From: Euborellia annulipes
Lineage: Eukaryota > Arthropoda > Insecta > Dermaptera > Anisolabididae
Assembly: GCA_023213315.1 (NCBI GenBank)
Contig: JAKCPI010014079.1
Coordinates: 62,001 to 126,000, forward strand
Direction: 5' to 3'
Length of the DNA stretch: 64,000 bases
In this document: positions 44,265 through 54,408 of the stretch, in pieces
Numbering within the stretch: the stretch's first letter is position 1
Layout: each line of letters opens with the position of its first letter
Notes under the pieces: model-generated
Told to the model about the DNA's origin: nothing
The model's database searches: none
The model's input: only the letters and a program-made list of their open reading frames with translations
Made by a program: the position numbers and the translations under genes

Positions 44265-44395
44265 ATACAAAAAATCTGGGTAAAGAATGCAACTTTAAAT
44301 TACCGAAAGTAAGAGAAAGTGCTGTGCTACCAGTCACTCCAGATTACCCTACTCCCTAAAAACTCCTATGGATCTGCCCTTGATACCGGATAATA
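44265..44395 (+). mobile_element. Fam-A hairpin with a hAT-like right end
   Basis: TCGATACAAAAAATCTGGGT...CAGTCACTCCAGAT followed by TATGGATCTGCCCTTG. It is the same composite as 33890-34036, in a shorter form. Confidence 0.5.
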
Positions 44396-44675
44396 AATTA
44401 TTTACGCCTCTGTACAATATTTCTATTTAATAAACGTCTACAAGAGCAAATTTAACTTAAAATATTTTTTGCTGCAATATTTTTTGAAATAAAACAAAAA
44501 TAAATTTTGCATATATTAGCAAAATTCAATGAATCAAACGTTATGTTTAATCAAAATAGAATTAATATTTAAAAAAAAATTTACTTTATTCTTTTTTTTC
44601 AAAAAACTTTTTTTGGGAGGGGGAAGAACAAATTCCCACTGAAAATTTATTTTACTCGCCAAGTGTAATAAAAAA

Positions 44676-45292
44676 AAATCTGGTGTGACTGGTCGCACAG
44701 CATACAACTTTCTCTTACCCTTCAGCAAGAGAAAGTTGTGTACTGTGTCTCGTGTGCACGGTACACAAATTTCTCTTGTCGAAGGATCACACGAGATTTT
44801 TTGTATCCAGATATTTTTAGTTACCCTTAGCACCAAAGTTCCAAACTTAACTAGGCGTTTCATAGATGGCGCTGAGCTACGAATGCTTCCACATCAGTAA
44901 AGTATACTTCAAATAATTTTCACGAAAAATTTCACTGATATGCTTTTTAAAGAACATCTAAAAAATAGTTGGTTTATGAAATTTAATCAAAACCGTTCTA
45001 GCACTTTTTGAGAAAATAGAAAAATAACTGAAAAAGTACATCAGTAGAGTACTAGTACTTTTTGGCCGATTTGGTTCAAAAGCTTATGCTCACCCCTTGG
45101 TGGGGCGCTTGACTTAAATATAAAATTTCAACCTCGTAGCCCTATTAGTTCCTGAGATATTTTGATCACAGACAGGCCAATTTGCGGAACCCACTTTTTT
45201 TTGGCTCAAAAAACCTCAAAACATGTATATCCATCAAAATCTCGACATAGAATTTTTGACATGATTGCAATACTTTTTATATAGAAAGTAAA
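44676..45292 (-). mobile_element. Fam-A copy (reverse), near full length, with an extra hairpin arm
   Basis: The terminal region 44676-44800 holds a doubled hairpin (AACTTTCTCTTACCCTTCAG and CACAAATTTCTCTTGTCGAA). The body then runs in reverse to ATGATTGCAATACTTTTTAT at 45262-45285. Confidence 0.72.
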
Positions 45293-45329
45293 AATATAGC
45301 AGCATAAAAAATCTGGTGTGACATCTTTC

Positions 45330-46080
45330 GAAGATAAGGGAAAATTACTATCTCTCTCTTTTTCGGACTGCTCCAAAAATCTTCTTATTTAAATTATATT
45401 ACTTTTTTATAATTTTAAACATGCTTTTCTGCATTATGCTTATATTTTTAATAATATTTTATTATAATGAACAAGGTATAAAAAGATAAAGACATTTTTT
45501 AATAACAAAAGAAGGCTTTGTGAAATAAAAAATAGAGAATATTTTTTATACAAACAAATTCTTAAGGTCAGTTGAAAAATAAATGATTAATTAATTTTTT
45601 ATAATGTGTCTCATTTATGGACGTTCATTTCCGAAACGCTATTTTAGGCTGTTTGTAATTAAGAATCAATACGAGAGCTACAAATAAGAAGGTCTCCAAA
45701 AGGGATAGCAAGCGTTAAATGAAACTTGAGGTCAAATAATTATTCATCATAGAGGAGAGCTCTATATTTAAAGGATTTGTTGCAAAAAGCTAGAATATAT
45801 TATAAATAAAAATCTCCCTCTTCAATTAGAATATCATTTTAATGGATTTTAAATGAACTAAAAAAAAAAATATAATAATTTCATTTCGTTTAAAATAAAT
45901 ATTTGAATTTATTATTAATAAATCAAAATATTTTTTACATATTACTAATTGAAAGTATTCAAAAACATTAGAAAAAAGGGAAAGGGAACGACCAAAAGAC
46001 ATCTGGAATGTAGAAATAAAAATTAATAAGATGAATCTTTTTTTAATATATGTAAAAAAAAAATGAATACATAATCAAAA
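45330..46080. other. No gene seen
   Basis: AT-rich sequence downstream of the terminal exon at 46186-46486. No repeat ends or exons were identified. Confidence 0.5.
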
Positions 46081-46090
46081 TAAGTTCATG

Positions 46091-46096
46091 TTTATT
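46091..46096 (-). terminator. Polyadenylation signal AATAAA
   Basis: The reverse strand has ATTAAATAAACATG 90 nt downstream of the stop codon at 46186, at a suitable distance for the 3' end of the gene whose last exon is 46186-46486. Confidence 0.5.
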
Positions 46097-46185
46097 TAAT
46101 TACAAAATAAAATTTTATATTAGTCCATATAATTTTTTTTATTTTATTTTATTTTTTTTTTTTGTAGAGTGATTTCACACTACAT

Positions 46186-46486
46186 TTAAAAGACTTTCTC
46201 CATAACTGAATTGCTATCTCGTACATTTTCCCCTTCTGCATTTAAAAGATCCATTAGTGGAATATCTTCAGTAACAGATCGTTCTATGCATTGTCGCACT
46301 TGCTGGGAATCGATAGTTCGAAGGTTCGAAACTAATCGAAGAGCGGCCAAAACTCGAATCAGAGTTGTACTGCAGTCGTCATCATACTTGCCAAATTCAC
46401 CTGTCTTGTAATCCCATGGAAGAAGATAATGATAAAAGGGCCATTTGGATTTCGTGATAAAGAAAACCAGGTTGCTGTCAGAAATT
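46186..46486 (-). CDS. Terminal coding exon of an unrecognised gene
   Basis: The acceptor TCTATTATTTTCAG (46487-46500) opens a 301-nt exon. One base completes the preceding codon, then 99 residues follow to TAA. The peptide starts ISDSNLVFFITKSKWPFYHY, continues LLPWDYKTGEFGKYDDD, CSTTLIRVLAALRLVSNLRT and IDSQQVRQCIERSVTEDIPL, and ends ENVRDSNSVMEKVF. The middle looks helical, with regularly spaced leucines and an 'alpha-solenoid' feel. The unbiased composition, good acceptor, non-repetitive sequence and nearby AATAAA support a real exon. I do not recognise the family. Its upstream exons should lie at higher coordinates, but none could be found among the transposons to 64 kb. Confidence 0.68.
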
Positions 46487-46840
46487 CTGAAAATAATAGA
46501 ATAATAAAAATAATTAGAGGATTCTTTATAGATTGTGTTACTCGTTACAAACGCAATAAAAGTATTTGAAATCTTATTGTTTATGAGCAAAATAATATCT
46601 TGATGGCCAACCGTGTTACAAAATTAAGCCCGAAATTCAAGTCACCCACTCATATCTATGCCTCGGCTTTAAAAATATCAAAATTAATAAGGATTTAACT
46701 TAAATTATTCGAACTTTGATATTGTTCATAAAGTAAAATAAATTGATTAATTATAAATATTATGTGAAATATCTTTGTCGCTGGAAGTACGGATGAGGCG
46801 CAATCAAAAAGACTTAGCAGCCAAATATATCTTATACTGT

Positions 46841-46888
46841 AGACCTGACGTTTCGGCCCCTTTTTTTAGGCCATCTTCAGAGCAGGTT
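46841..46888 (-). ncRNA. Hammerhead ribozyme motif
   Basis: The reverse strand reads CTGAAGA-T-GGCC...GGCC-GAAA-CGTC-AGGTC. The core CUGANGA and GAAA are intact, stem II is GGCC/GGCC with an A-rich loop, and the tiny ACGU stem III precedes the cleavage position. The 5' segment ACCUGCU can pair partly with AGGU in stem I. Confidence 0.62.
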
Positions 46889-46942
46889 GAAGAGAATAAA
46901 TAAATTGCAATATCAGCTCACTCGAAAGTTCAAGAGAACAAC

Positions 46943-46987
46943 GTCTTTGAAGATAGCTTAGACAAGAGGCCGACACGTCAGCCTAGT
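46943..46987 (+). ncRNA. Decayed hammerhead, inverted partner of 46841-46888
   Basis: CTTTGAAGATAGCTTAGACA then AGAGGCCGACACGTCAGCC. GAAA has become GACA and CTGAAGA has become TTGAAGA. It faces the opposite motif across about 55 nt. Confidence 0.45.
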
Positions 46988-47192
46988 AAAATATGGGTTA
47001 TTAAGTCCCAAGATTGACTCACAGATGGCGCCCATGTTGTTTTTTTTTTTTTAAAATACCGAAAGAATAAAAAAATATAATAATTTTTTTTAGTCGTTGT
47101 CGATATATGGAAAGTTAAGTGAGGCTACATTTGTTTCATCAAAACAATCCACAAATCGATGAAAACGGTAGTGAAATCGAACGATTTACGAT

Positions 47193-47386
47193 TCATACCC
47201 CCCATATTCACCATATCTGCCCCAATCAGACTTCAACTAGTTCGCAGGTCTAAAAAAAATGCTTCAGGGAAAGAGATGATGAGGCTATATATCCTATTTT
47301 GAGGTCAAAAATAAATTATTGTATAAGAAAGGCATCAAAAGTTTAAAATAACGTTGAAATGAAGGTGTCTATGTTCATGAATAATG
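47193..47386 (+). pseudogene. Mariner transposase carboxy-terminal fragment (dead)
   Basis: One frame reads SYPPYSPYLPQSDFN, a stop, FAGLKKMLQGKR, two stops, then YFEVKNKLLYKKGIKSLK. This follows the conserved mariner order 'H-PPYSPDLAPSD-(F/Y)H-LF..LK..L.GK.F' and the later 'GI..L..R' segment. At least four stops and missing conserved residues show it is inactive. No inverted repeats were matched to it. Confidence 0.75.
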
Positions 47387-48361
47387 TCCACTTTTTGGGT
47401 CCGGTTAGTACAGAGACTTATCGGGGCTGTAATAAAATATATTTGATTGCTAAAAGTTTTGAAGATTATTTTACTCCGCCTTTATTAATTAAATAAATAT
47501 ATTAGCAGTTTTCTTCATTTCCTAGGTCACTCTAAAAATATATAGTTAATTTTGAGTGATGACAAATTCGATGAGCAACTTCTTCCTGTGCAGATAAAAT
47601 TTTATACATATAATAATGGCATAGACCATAGGTTCTTGAACTTTACTCCGCGAAGGTTTTTACATTAACTTTAGAAGCCCACACATTTTCGATGATTAAG
47701 ACTTTTGCATTTGTTGTTACTTAACTAGTAATTAACATAACTAAACTAAAATTAGTAAAAAATTTTATTCAATTGCAAATATCGAAAAATAAATAAAACA
47801 ATGAAATTATCGGAGGATCTGTTATAAAATAAGTTTTACACCATTCTAATCCTGATCAGTATCTTACATACTAATTAATATAAACTACCCAGTAGCAACA
47901 AAATGTCGCTAACGCACGTGGAGTAAAATTAAAATAATTCATTTCAATTGATTTCTCAAAATTATATTCAATCAACTCTTATGGAGGCCAGTCATGAATT
48001 ATGTCTGGAATATAAATTACTGCATATAAATAAAAACAATTTTTAATCATATTCCGTTTGCTTTTATTAGAATAGGATAATCTTAATTTTTACTTTTTTT
48101 ATATTTATTATTTTATGTTTTGTACAAGGATCTAAGTTGTTGTTTATTTTCTCCTTGTTAATTGATTATTCCAAACCAGACACACATTCTATCTTTATTT
48201 AATAGAAACTTTCACCTGATGGTTACGAAACAATATTAAAAAATTTCAATAGCTAAACTGATGACGAATATAAAAAAAAATTTAAATGGTTTAGAAATTT
48301 AATTTGTAAATTAAAATTAGATTGAATTTGAATCCTTTTTGTTAAGCCAAATAATTACTGC

Positions 48362-48412
48362 AACTTGGAAATGTTTCGGCCGCAACTGCAGACCTTCATC
48401 AGCCATTCTAAA
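48362..48412 (-). ncRNA. Hammerhead ribozyme motif
   Basis: The reverse strand reads TGG-CTGATGA-A-GGTC-(TGCAGTTGC)-GGCC-GAAA-CATTTCC. The core is intact and stem II is GGTC/GGCC with one G-U pair. Stem I is short. It sits between inverted TTGAATCCTTTTTGTTA / TAACAAAAAGGATTCAA segments (about 48330 and 48455), so it is another small fold-back. Confidence 0.6.
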
Positions 48413-48619
48413 ATAAATAGTAAAGATATAATTAAATTAAACATTTCTATTTGAACTAACAAAAAGGATTCAAATTTATTTACTTTCATCTTATAAATTA
48501 ACAAAACTTTATCAATTTATTTATTCCAGTCGCATAAATATACAGGGGATAGACAAAATAATATGAACACCGGACATATAGACAATATTTATTAATTAAC
48601 AATGTGTTGAGTCACCTTG

Positions 48620-48955
48620 TATAAATTTTTACAGGTTAATTGGGGGTACTCTAGGATATCTATTCTAAGTTATCGTACTCGAAGACCCTGTGGTAACTTT
48701 TTGAGTTAATAATTCCTAAAATTACGATTTCTCTCATAGGAAATGTATAGAGAAATATTTATATATTCTTGCATTGATGTATTCTATGAATGTAAACAAA
48801 TCCTCAAGTAGACACTGGATTGGATTATAGTAATGATAATTTTTTTTCAAAATTAAGAAAAGGCGATGGCCCGCCGCAGGAGGGCCCGAGCCAGCTGGCG
48901 GGGGGTCCAGGGGGCAAAGCCCACCGGCTAGGCGCCTCGACTAGTTATTAATTAA
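48620..48955 (-). repeat. GC-head repeat, reverse orientation
   Basis: The head CGACTAGT...GGCGCCTAGCCGG (48930-48950), GGGCCCGAGCCAGCTGGCG and CGCCGCAGG are followed, in reverse, by the tail tracts AATCCTCAAGTAGACACTGG, CATTCTATGAATGTAAACAA and GATTTCTCTCATAGGAAATG, which match 52600-52740. Confidence 0.7.
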
Positions 48956-49450
48956 TTCTAAAACAGCGATCTTTACAAGTGTGAGGAAAAATTACGTGAG
49001 TTGTTTTGTAAACAATTAAAAAATGTTACCATATTTTATTTCGTTTAAGTCATTAATGAGATATATAATAAATATATATTTCATGTTTGATACAGTAATA
49101 ATCACCACCCGTAATTGAATATTGATGGTGAATAATTGAATTTCAACAGAAATGGATATTTAGATAGCAAGCTGAAAATAGAATTATCAACTATATAATT
49201 TTCAATCACTTTTCGTTTACATGTAAACAATTTCTCTTTTCTGTTCTTAAGATAATTATGTCTTATAATGTTTATTTTTCTTTTGTTTTGAAATGAAATA
49301 CAATTCCGAACACAGAGAGGGAACGCTCAATTCAAATTTTTTTTTTTTTTTGTAACATAATATATTAGTAACTATATGAAATAAAATAACTTTTAACTTA
49401 ATCAAGAATCTCTCTTATACTCTTATTTGTTAGTGAGTGATGTGCTAAAT

Positions 49451-49763
49451 CAGATTCCCAACCTTTTGAAATTCACGGCACCGTTGGGAAATACATTAAT
49501 CGTACATTAAACCCTAGGGTGGCACCCTTCATTGAAATAAAAAAAATTAAGTTTAATATGTAAATTTATTGAAATCTCTATGTAATAAATAACGTACACC
49601 ATAACATAATATAGTAAACTTTACTACAGTCACTGAGTAAAAAATACATCAAATAGTTTTGTTAGCTTAAGTATAAGGTAATTTTTTTTGTTTATCTCAA
49701 TTTATCGCGGCACCCCTTAGCCAATCACGCGGCACCCTTGGGTTCACCGGTTGGGAATCACTG
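49451..49763. mobile_element. hAT MITE, 313 bp, 8-bp target duplication TGCTAAAT
   Basis: The ends are CAGATTCCCAACCTTTTG and CCGGTTGGGAATCACTG, with perfect TGCTAAAT at 49443-49450 and 49764-49771. The 'TTCCCAACC...GGCACC' termini are typical of a widespread hAT family. A related left end without its partner lies at about 53408 (CAGAGTTTCCCAACCTTTTA). Confidence 0.9.
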
Positions 49764-49884
49764 TGCTAAATGGACCATTTGATTTCGATTCACTTATTAT
49801 AATTTAATAACTAACATGCCCTCACTTGTTAGATTTTTATTAGGACTAAAAACGGTTGATTTTAAAATTTAAAAAACACCTTAT

Positions 49885-50100
49885 GAATAATTAAAATTAA
49901 ATATACAAATTAAACACTAGGTTATTTGTTTCAGAGGTTAATTATAAAATTAACACTTGATACGTATTTCGAAAATTACATTCTATTAGAATGTAATCAC
50001 TTCTGATGATGTCAAGTAATTGACGAAATACGTATCAAGTGTTAATTTTAAAATTAATAAAAACTTCGAAACAATTGACCTAGTGTTTAATTTGTGTATA
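49885..50100. repeat. Fold-back repeat with hammerhead motif
   Basis: The same outer and inner blocks as 11975-12220 (AAATATACAAATTAAACACT and mirror). The centre of the left arm has an extra internal inversion, so only the right-arm ribozyme is complete. Confidence 0.72.
49998..50041 (+). ncRNA. Hammerhead ribozyme motif, best preserved
   Basis: CACTT-CTGATGA-T-GTCA-(AGTAAT)-TGAC-GAAA-TACGTATC-AAGTG. Stem I is CACTT/AAGTG (5 bp) and stem II GTCA/TGAC, with full CUGAUGA and GAAA cores. Relative to 12091-12133 (GACA/TGTC) two stem II pairs are exchanged in a compensatory way, which argues for a folded RNA. Confidence 0.75.
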
Positions 50101-50974
50101 CCATATGTATTTTTCACTTTTTTAAGCTCTTGTTCGGAATTTGAGCCCTAAGTCCCCCCCCCCCCCCCACCTCCCCGTTAAGAGTTACCTTGTAGGGTGC
50201 TTTGAAAATTTGATTAAATTTTTTACTGCATTAAAATTAATTAAATAGTGAATTTAAAGTAGCTCTAGGATTAGATGAAAGAATTTATCATCTAATGAAT
50301 TTAAATAATATTTCTTAATAAATAAGAGATAAGACTAATCATTTAGGTAAATTTATAATATAGTTAATATTTATATTTATTAACTCAAAAGGCCGAAAAA
50401 TTTATAATATAATTATACAATTACTGAATTGTCTTCAAAGAACTCTTATTTATTCTTATCTCTAAACATTCTATTTAACTAGGATAAGACTCAGTCTGGC
50501 TGTTGGATTTAATTTAATTGAATTGCTCAAGTTAATTAATTTGATTTGAATCAAATACTTCCCTTAGTTATGCCTCTATCGCCCAAAATTCATTAATCTT
50601 AATGTCACTCTAAACACTTTTCCTTAAAAAAATTGCAAATTAGTTTTAAACTCACATTATTATAAATTATTGTAATTTTCCTTTGTTATATTGTATACGA
50701 GCAGTTCAAAAGTCAAACTGGCTAAGTCGTATTTTGGTTTGCTTTAAATTTTAGCGTTTAAGGGGTTCGGAATCTTTAGTCCAAAATTACTTAGGCATTG
50801 TAAAGTATATTTTATGTGTTTTTTTAAATGATTTAATTTAGTGAGCATTTTACATAATAGAATGTTTTTTTTTTTTTTTTTTTTTTTTTTAATTATGAAA
50901 AATTAAAAAAATTTTTTTAAACAGGAACAGGTAGATGAAGGCAGCCAGCAAAGAACAAAAACTTTATTTAAATA

Positions 50975-51017
50975 TCGTCGACGTTTCGGGAACTCGTCGC
51001 TCCCATCTTCAGGACGA
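50975..51017 (-). ncRNA. Hammerhead ribozyme motif (left arm, inverted)
   Basis: This is an exact inverse of the right-arm motif over the whole core (the reverse strand reads TCGTCCTGAAGATGGGAGCG...CCCGAAACGTCGACGA). Confidence 0.75.
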
Positions 51018-51180
51018 TAAATTGTTAATGTTGTTTAGATTGATACATGTAGGTCATACAAAATTGCAACACAAATCTGCATATACCATTAAATGTATGT
51101 TTAATTGTCTATGAGAATCGTAGTAGGTGCATGGGCTTAATTTACCTATATGTATCAATCTAAACAACATTAACAATTTA

Positions 51181-51225
51181 TCGTCCTGAAGATGGGAGCG
51201 ACGAGTTCCCGAAACGTCGACGATA
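51181..51225 (+). ncRNA. Hammerhead ribozyme motif (right arm)
   Basis: TCGTC-CTGAAGA-T-GGGA-(GCGACGAGT)-TCCC-GAAA-CGTC-GACGA. Stem I TCGTC/GACGA (5 bp), stem II GGGA/TCCC, the core CUGAAGA and GAAA, and the minimal ACGU stem III are all present. Cleavage is expected after CGTC. Confidence 0.75.
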
Positions 51226-51299
51226 TTTAAATAAAGTTTTTGTTCTTTGCTGGCTGCCTTCATCTACCTGTTCCTGTTTATTATCACTCAGCCATTAAT

Positions 51300-52320
51300 T
51301 TCTTTTCAAAAAATTTTTTTTTATATTTATAGAAAATGCAAAAAAAAACTCTTTTATGAAAATTGTAATTTTTTTTAAATCTAAAAATGTAAAAATCATT
51401 AATATCCAACCTATAATAATTAAATAAAGTGGTGACCAAATCAAAAATAAATTTCGTATTTATTTAAAAATTAACAGCAAAGTAGTTCAGCACTATTTAT
51501 TTAAAACGAATTTTTCAAATATGTATCTAATTTGAATTGAGTGGTCATTCTTGTTGGTTGTTGGCATGCAGCGCCTTCAGCGCCCTCATTTCTCTTGAAC
51601 TAACTTATTCTTCTATTGTTATCTTGACAGTGAAGTGAAGTGAAAGTGTTTTCCATCATTTAATAATAAAATTAATTATTTTTAAGTGTTTAAATTTCAT
51701 TCGTTTATTACTAAATATGTTCCTGATATAATGAATAAACACCTGAATGTCTTCTTTGATAATTCTTTCAAGGTAAATAAAATAAATTTCATCATTTGTT
51801 TTGTCAGGTTAAAAAAGTTGTCTTTATATCATTTATACGATGTGAATAAAATTATTCTTTATAAATAGACTATAAAATTACTGTAATGCGTGCTCATCGA
51901 AGGTCTGTTCTATCAAAAAGAGCTTAGAGTTCTGTTTTATTTATAATAAATTATTAATATAATTAAAAAAGAATTACATTACTAACCATATAATTAATCT
52001 TCAATTCATATTTAATAGTTTCCAAAATTTTACGAGTCCAAATGGTACTGGGGTCTTTTTTTTTCCTAACTAAAAAGAAGTCTTTATCTTTTTTGAGGCG
52101 TCCACATAACAAATATTTTCCTCATTATGAAGATATTGTTGATTAATAATATATAAACACTGTAGACTGTGTTAAAAAATATATCACATCATTATTTTAG
52201 TTTTAAAAGAATAAAACAAATATTTCTTTTAATAATAAAATTATGAGGTGACATGTGATATATTTTATAACAAGATTTAGTACTGATGGGGTTTCATCAA
52301 GGCTAATAGTTTAATTAAGG
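51300..52320. other. No gene seen
   Basis: AT-rich sequence. 51540-51660 is a little more balanced (TGTTGGTTGTTGGCATGCAG...) but has no supported exon. Confidence 0.45.
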
Positions 52321-52399
52321 GCCAGGTACTTGACCATGGATGGAAAAACCGGCCCTAAAAGGAAACTTATCTCCCAATTTGCTACGCCATTAAGAAAAT

Positions 52400-52905
52400 T
52401 TGGTCTCAAGTGGATGCCTGGACCATCCTCCAGCTGGCTCGGGCCCGCCTGCGGCGGACTCTCGCCTTTTCTTAATTATGAGAACCGGTGGAGCCCGCCT
52501 TGGCCTCTAGACAGGGGGGCCTCGCCCCCCTGGACCCCCCATCATCTGGCTCGGGCTCGCCTGCGGCGGACCCTCGCCTTTTCTTCTTAATTATGAAAAG
52601 AAAATTATTATTACTAATATTCCAAACCAGTGCCTGCTTGAGGATTTGTTTACATTCATGGAATACACAAATGAAAAGAATACTTAAATATTTCTCTATA
52701 CATTTCCTATGGGAGAAATCGTAACTTTAAAAATTAATAACTCAAAAAGTTATGGGAATTTCGGGATGAAAATAATTTTCCTATAATCCCGAGAAGGTCC
52801 TCTTTATACATAAAAAATTTCATTTCAAAATTCCAACGGGAAGTCACCTAAATAGAGCGTGACAGACAGACGGACATTAGTGAATTATATATATAAATTA
52901 ATCCC
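52400..52905 (+). repeat. GC-head repeat with two tandem head units
   Basis: Units of about 110 bp (CTGGCTCGGGCCCGCCTGCG / GCGGACTCTCGCCTTTTCTT; then CTAGACAGGGGGGCCTCGCC / CCCTGGACCCCCCATCATCT) repeat twice. The AT-rich tail has TTGAGGATTTGTTTACATTC, TTTCCTATGGGAGAAATCGT, GAAGGTCCTCTTTATACATA and ends GACAGACAGACGGACATTAG / TGAATTATATATATA. Members also occur at 28240, 48620 (reverse) and 60064. Confidence 0.72.
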
Positions 52906-52909
52906 AATC

Positions 52910-54400
52910 TCTTAATTTCATAATTTATATATTCCTTTTGTTAGTTGTTTCAAAATAAATAAATAATATTTTCACTTAGAATTTAAACAAAACTTAATCA
53001 ACTTTAAATCCCTTCTACTTTGCATGACTAAAGTCTCGACTTCATTAATTTAATAGTTTGCAAACAGAGGAAGAGCCTAAATAATCTTCACATTTTAAGA
53101 GGTTGAAAATCAACCACCATTTAATCTCCTTGATTTGGAGTAACTGAAAAATACATTTAATAAAATACGAACTGGCGAGAGACTTTAAAATTCAAATGTT
53201 TTATATTTACTTACGAAAAATTTTAATGGAATAGAAGGAGTATTTATTTTTATATTAAGATTAATAACTTAAACAAATGCTTCTTAAAGTAGTGGGCAGC
53301 TGGCCCTAGGGGGCTAAGGTTTACCCACAGGGGGACCGGCGAAGAGTCGCAAATGTAACAAATAAATTACTATTGTTAAATTTTAAATACTAAAAAATAA
53401 AAGTTTAAATCAGAGTTTCCCAACCTTTTAAAGTTCACGGCCCCCTCGGAATTAAAATTAAACACTATGTTCTGGGAACATTTCTATTATACTGATATAT
53501 TTATTTAATTATTTTTATTCTATATGATTTCCCAGGGGGGTTAAAAGCGCCCATACCGGGCCCCTTTTTGTCCCCTTCACAGTACCGCCCATATAATATA
53601 AACATTCGGTTAAAAAACCGCAAACGCCTAACTAGAATTGTTAAATAATTTATAAAAGGCCTCTCTTGTATTTTTTTTTTGGAAAACTTTTTTTTTTTTT
53701 TTTGTTAAAATTTTTCTATATGCTTATTATTTTTTATGTCTTCTCTCTTTATTTTTGTGTTACCATCTTTTTTATATGATATGCTTATCCCTCTTTATTT
53801 TTTTTTTTTCTCTCTCTCTCTTTTGGGGGCGGGGGGGGCGCGCGGGACGCCGAGAGAGAAAAAAAAAACATATAATATAAATATTTTAATTTTTAAGATT
53901 CTAAATTAGTATAAAATTTTTATATAAATTCTTTTTTTCATCAAACTCCAGCATAAAAGGAAATCAAAATTTATTTGTGAATGACCAAGTGAACCTTCGA
54001 CCGTAGAAAGTATTTTTATATATATCAATATCACATCTCCCCTCAACCTCCCCCACCCCAAGAAAAGTCCGTAACAATATCTAAACTTCTAACTATAACT
54101 ATATCTTTTGGTTAATTTTTATCTTTATTTAATGTAATTTTTAAAATTACGGTGTCTTTTGGTAGACACCCTATATAAAGCTTTTATATAGTGATGAAAT
54201 TTGAGGCTATATTAAAATTCCTTTTTTCCAAAGGATTACTAAGTAAGCTATTATTATTATTTTTCTTGTTTATATATATATATAGGCCTATTTATTTAAT
54301 ACTTTTGAATTCTCACACTGATTCTGATTCTAATTTAAGAAATAATTTAACTCCATGAAGCAATCGGTTTTGTTCAAACCACACTTTTTATTTATTTTCT
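52910..54400. other. Repeat remnants and simple sequence, no gene seen
   Basis: A hAT-like left end lies at about 53408. There are pyrimidine tracts and a GC block at 53823-53850 (GGGGGCGGGGGGGGCGCGCG), and a (TA)n near 54270. No exon is supported. Confidence 0.5.
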
Positions 54401-54408
54401 CTCAAGAC

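Larger units (their letters stand above)
50918..51280. repeat. Fold-back repeat, equal 137-bp arms, hammerhead in each
   Basis: The arms 50918-51054 and 51144-51280 are near-perfect inverted copies (TAAACAGGAACAGGTAGATG ... CATCTACCTGTTCCTGTTTA) separated by an 89-nt spacer. Each arm contains a complete hammerhead core. The structure looks like two inverted terminal repeats of a Penelope-like element with the coding part lost. Confidence 0.82.

Noticed and set aside
50918..51280. 69-residue ORF read through the fold-back arm (51263-51054 minus)
   Set aside because: It is the conceptual translation of a hammerhead-bearing repeat arm; the sequence is explained by RNA structure.
53820..53850. 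GC-rich block as a CpG promoter
   Set aside because: It is only about 30 bp, flanked by pyrimidine and A-rich homopolymers, and looks like low-complexity sequence.
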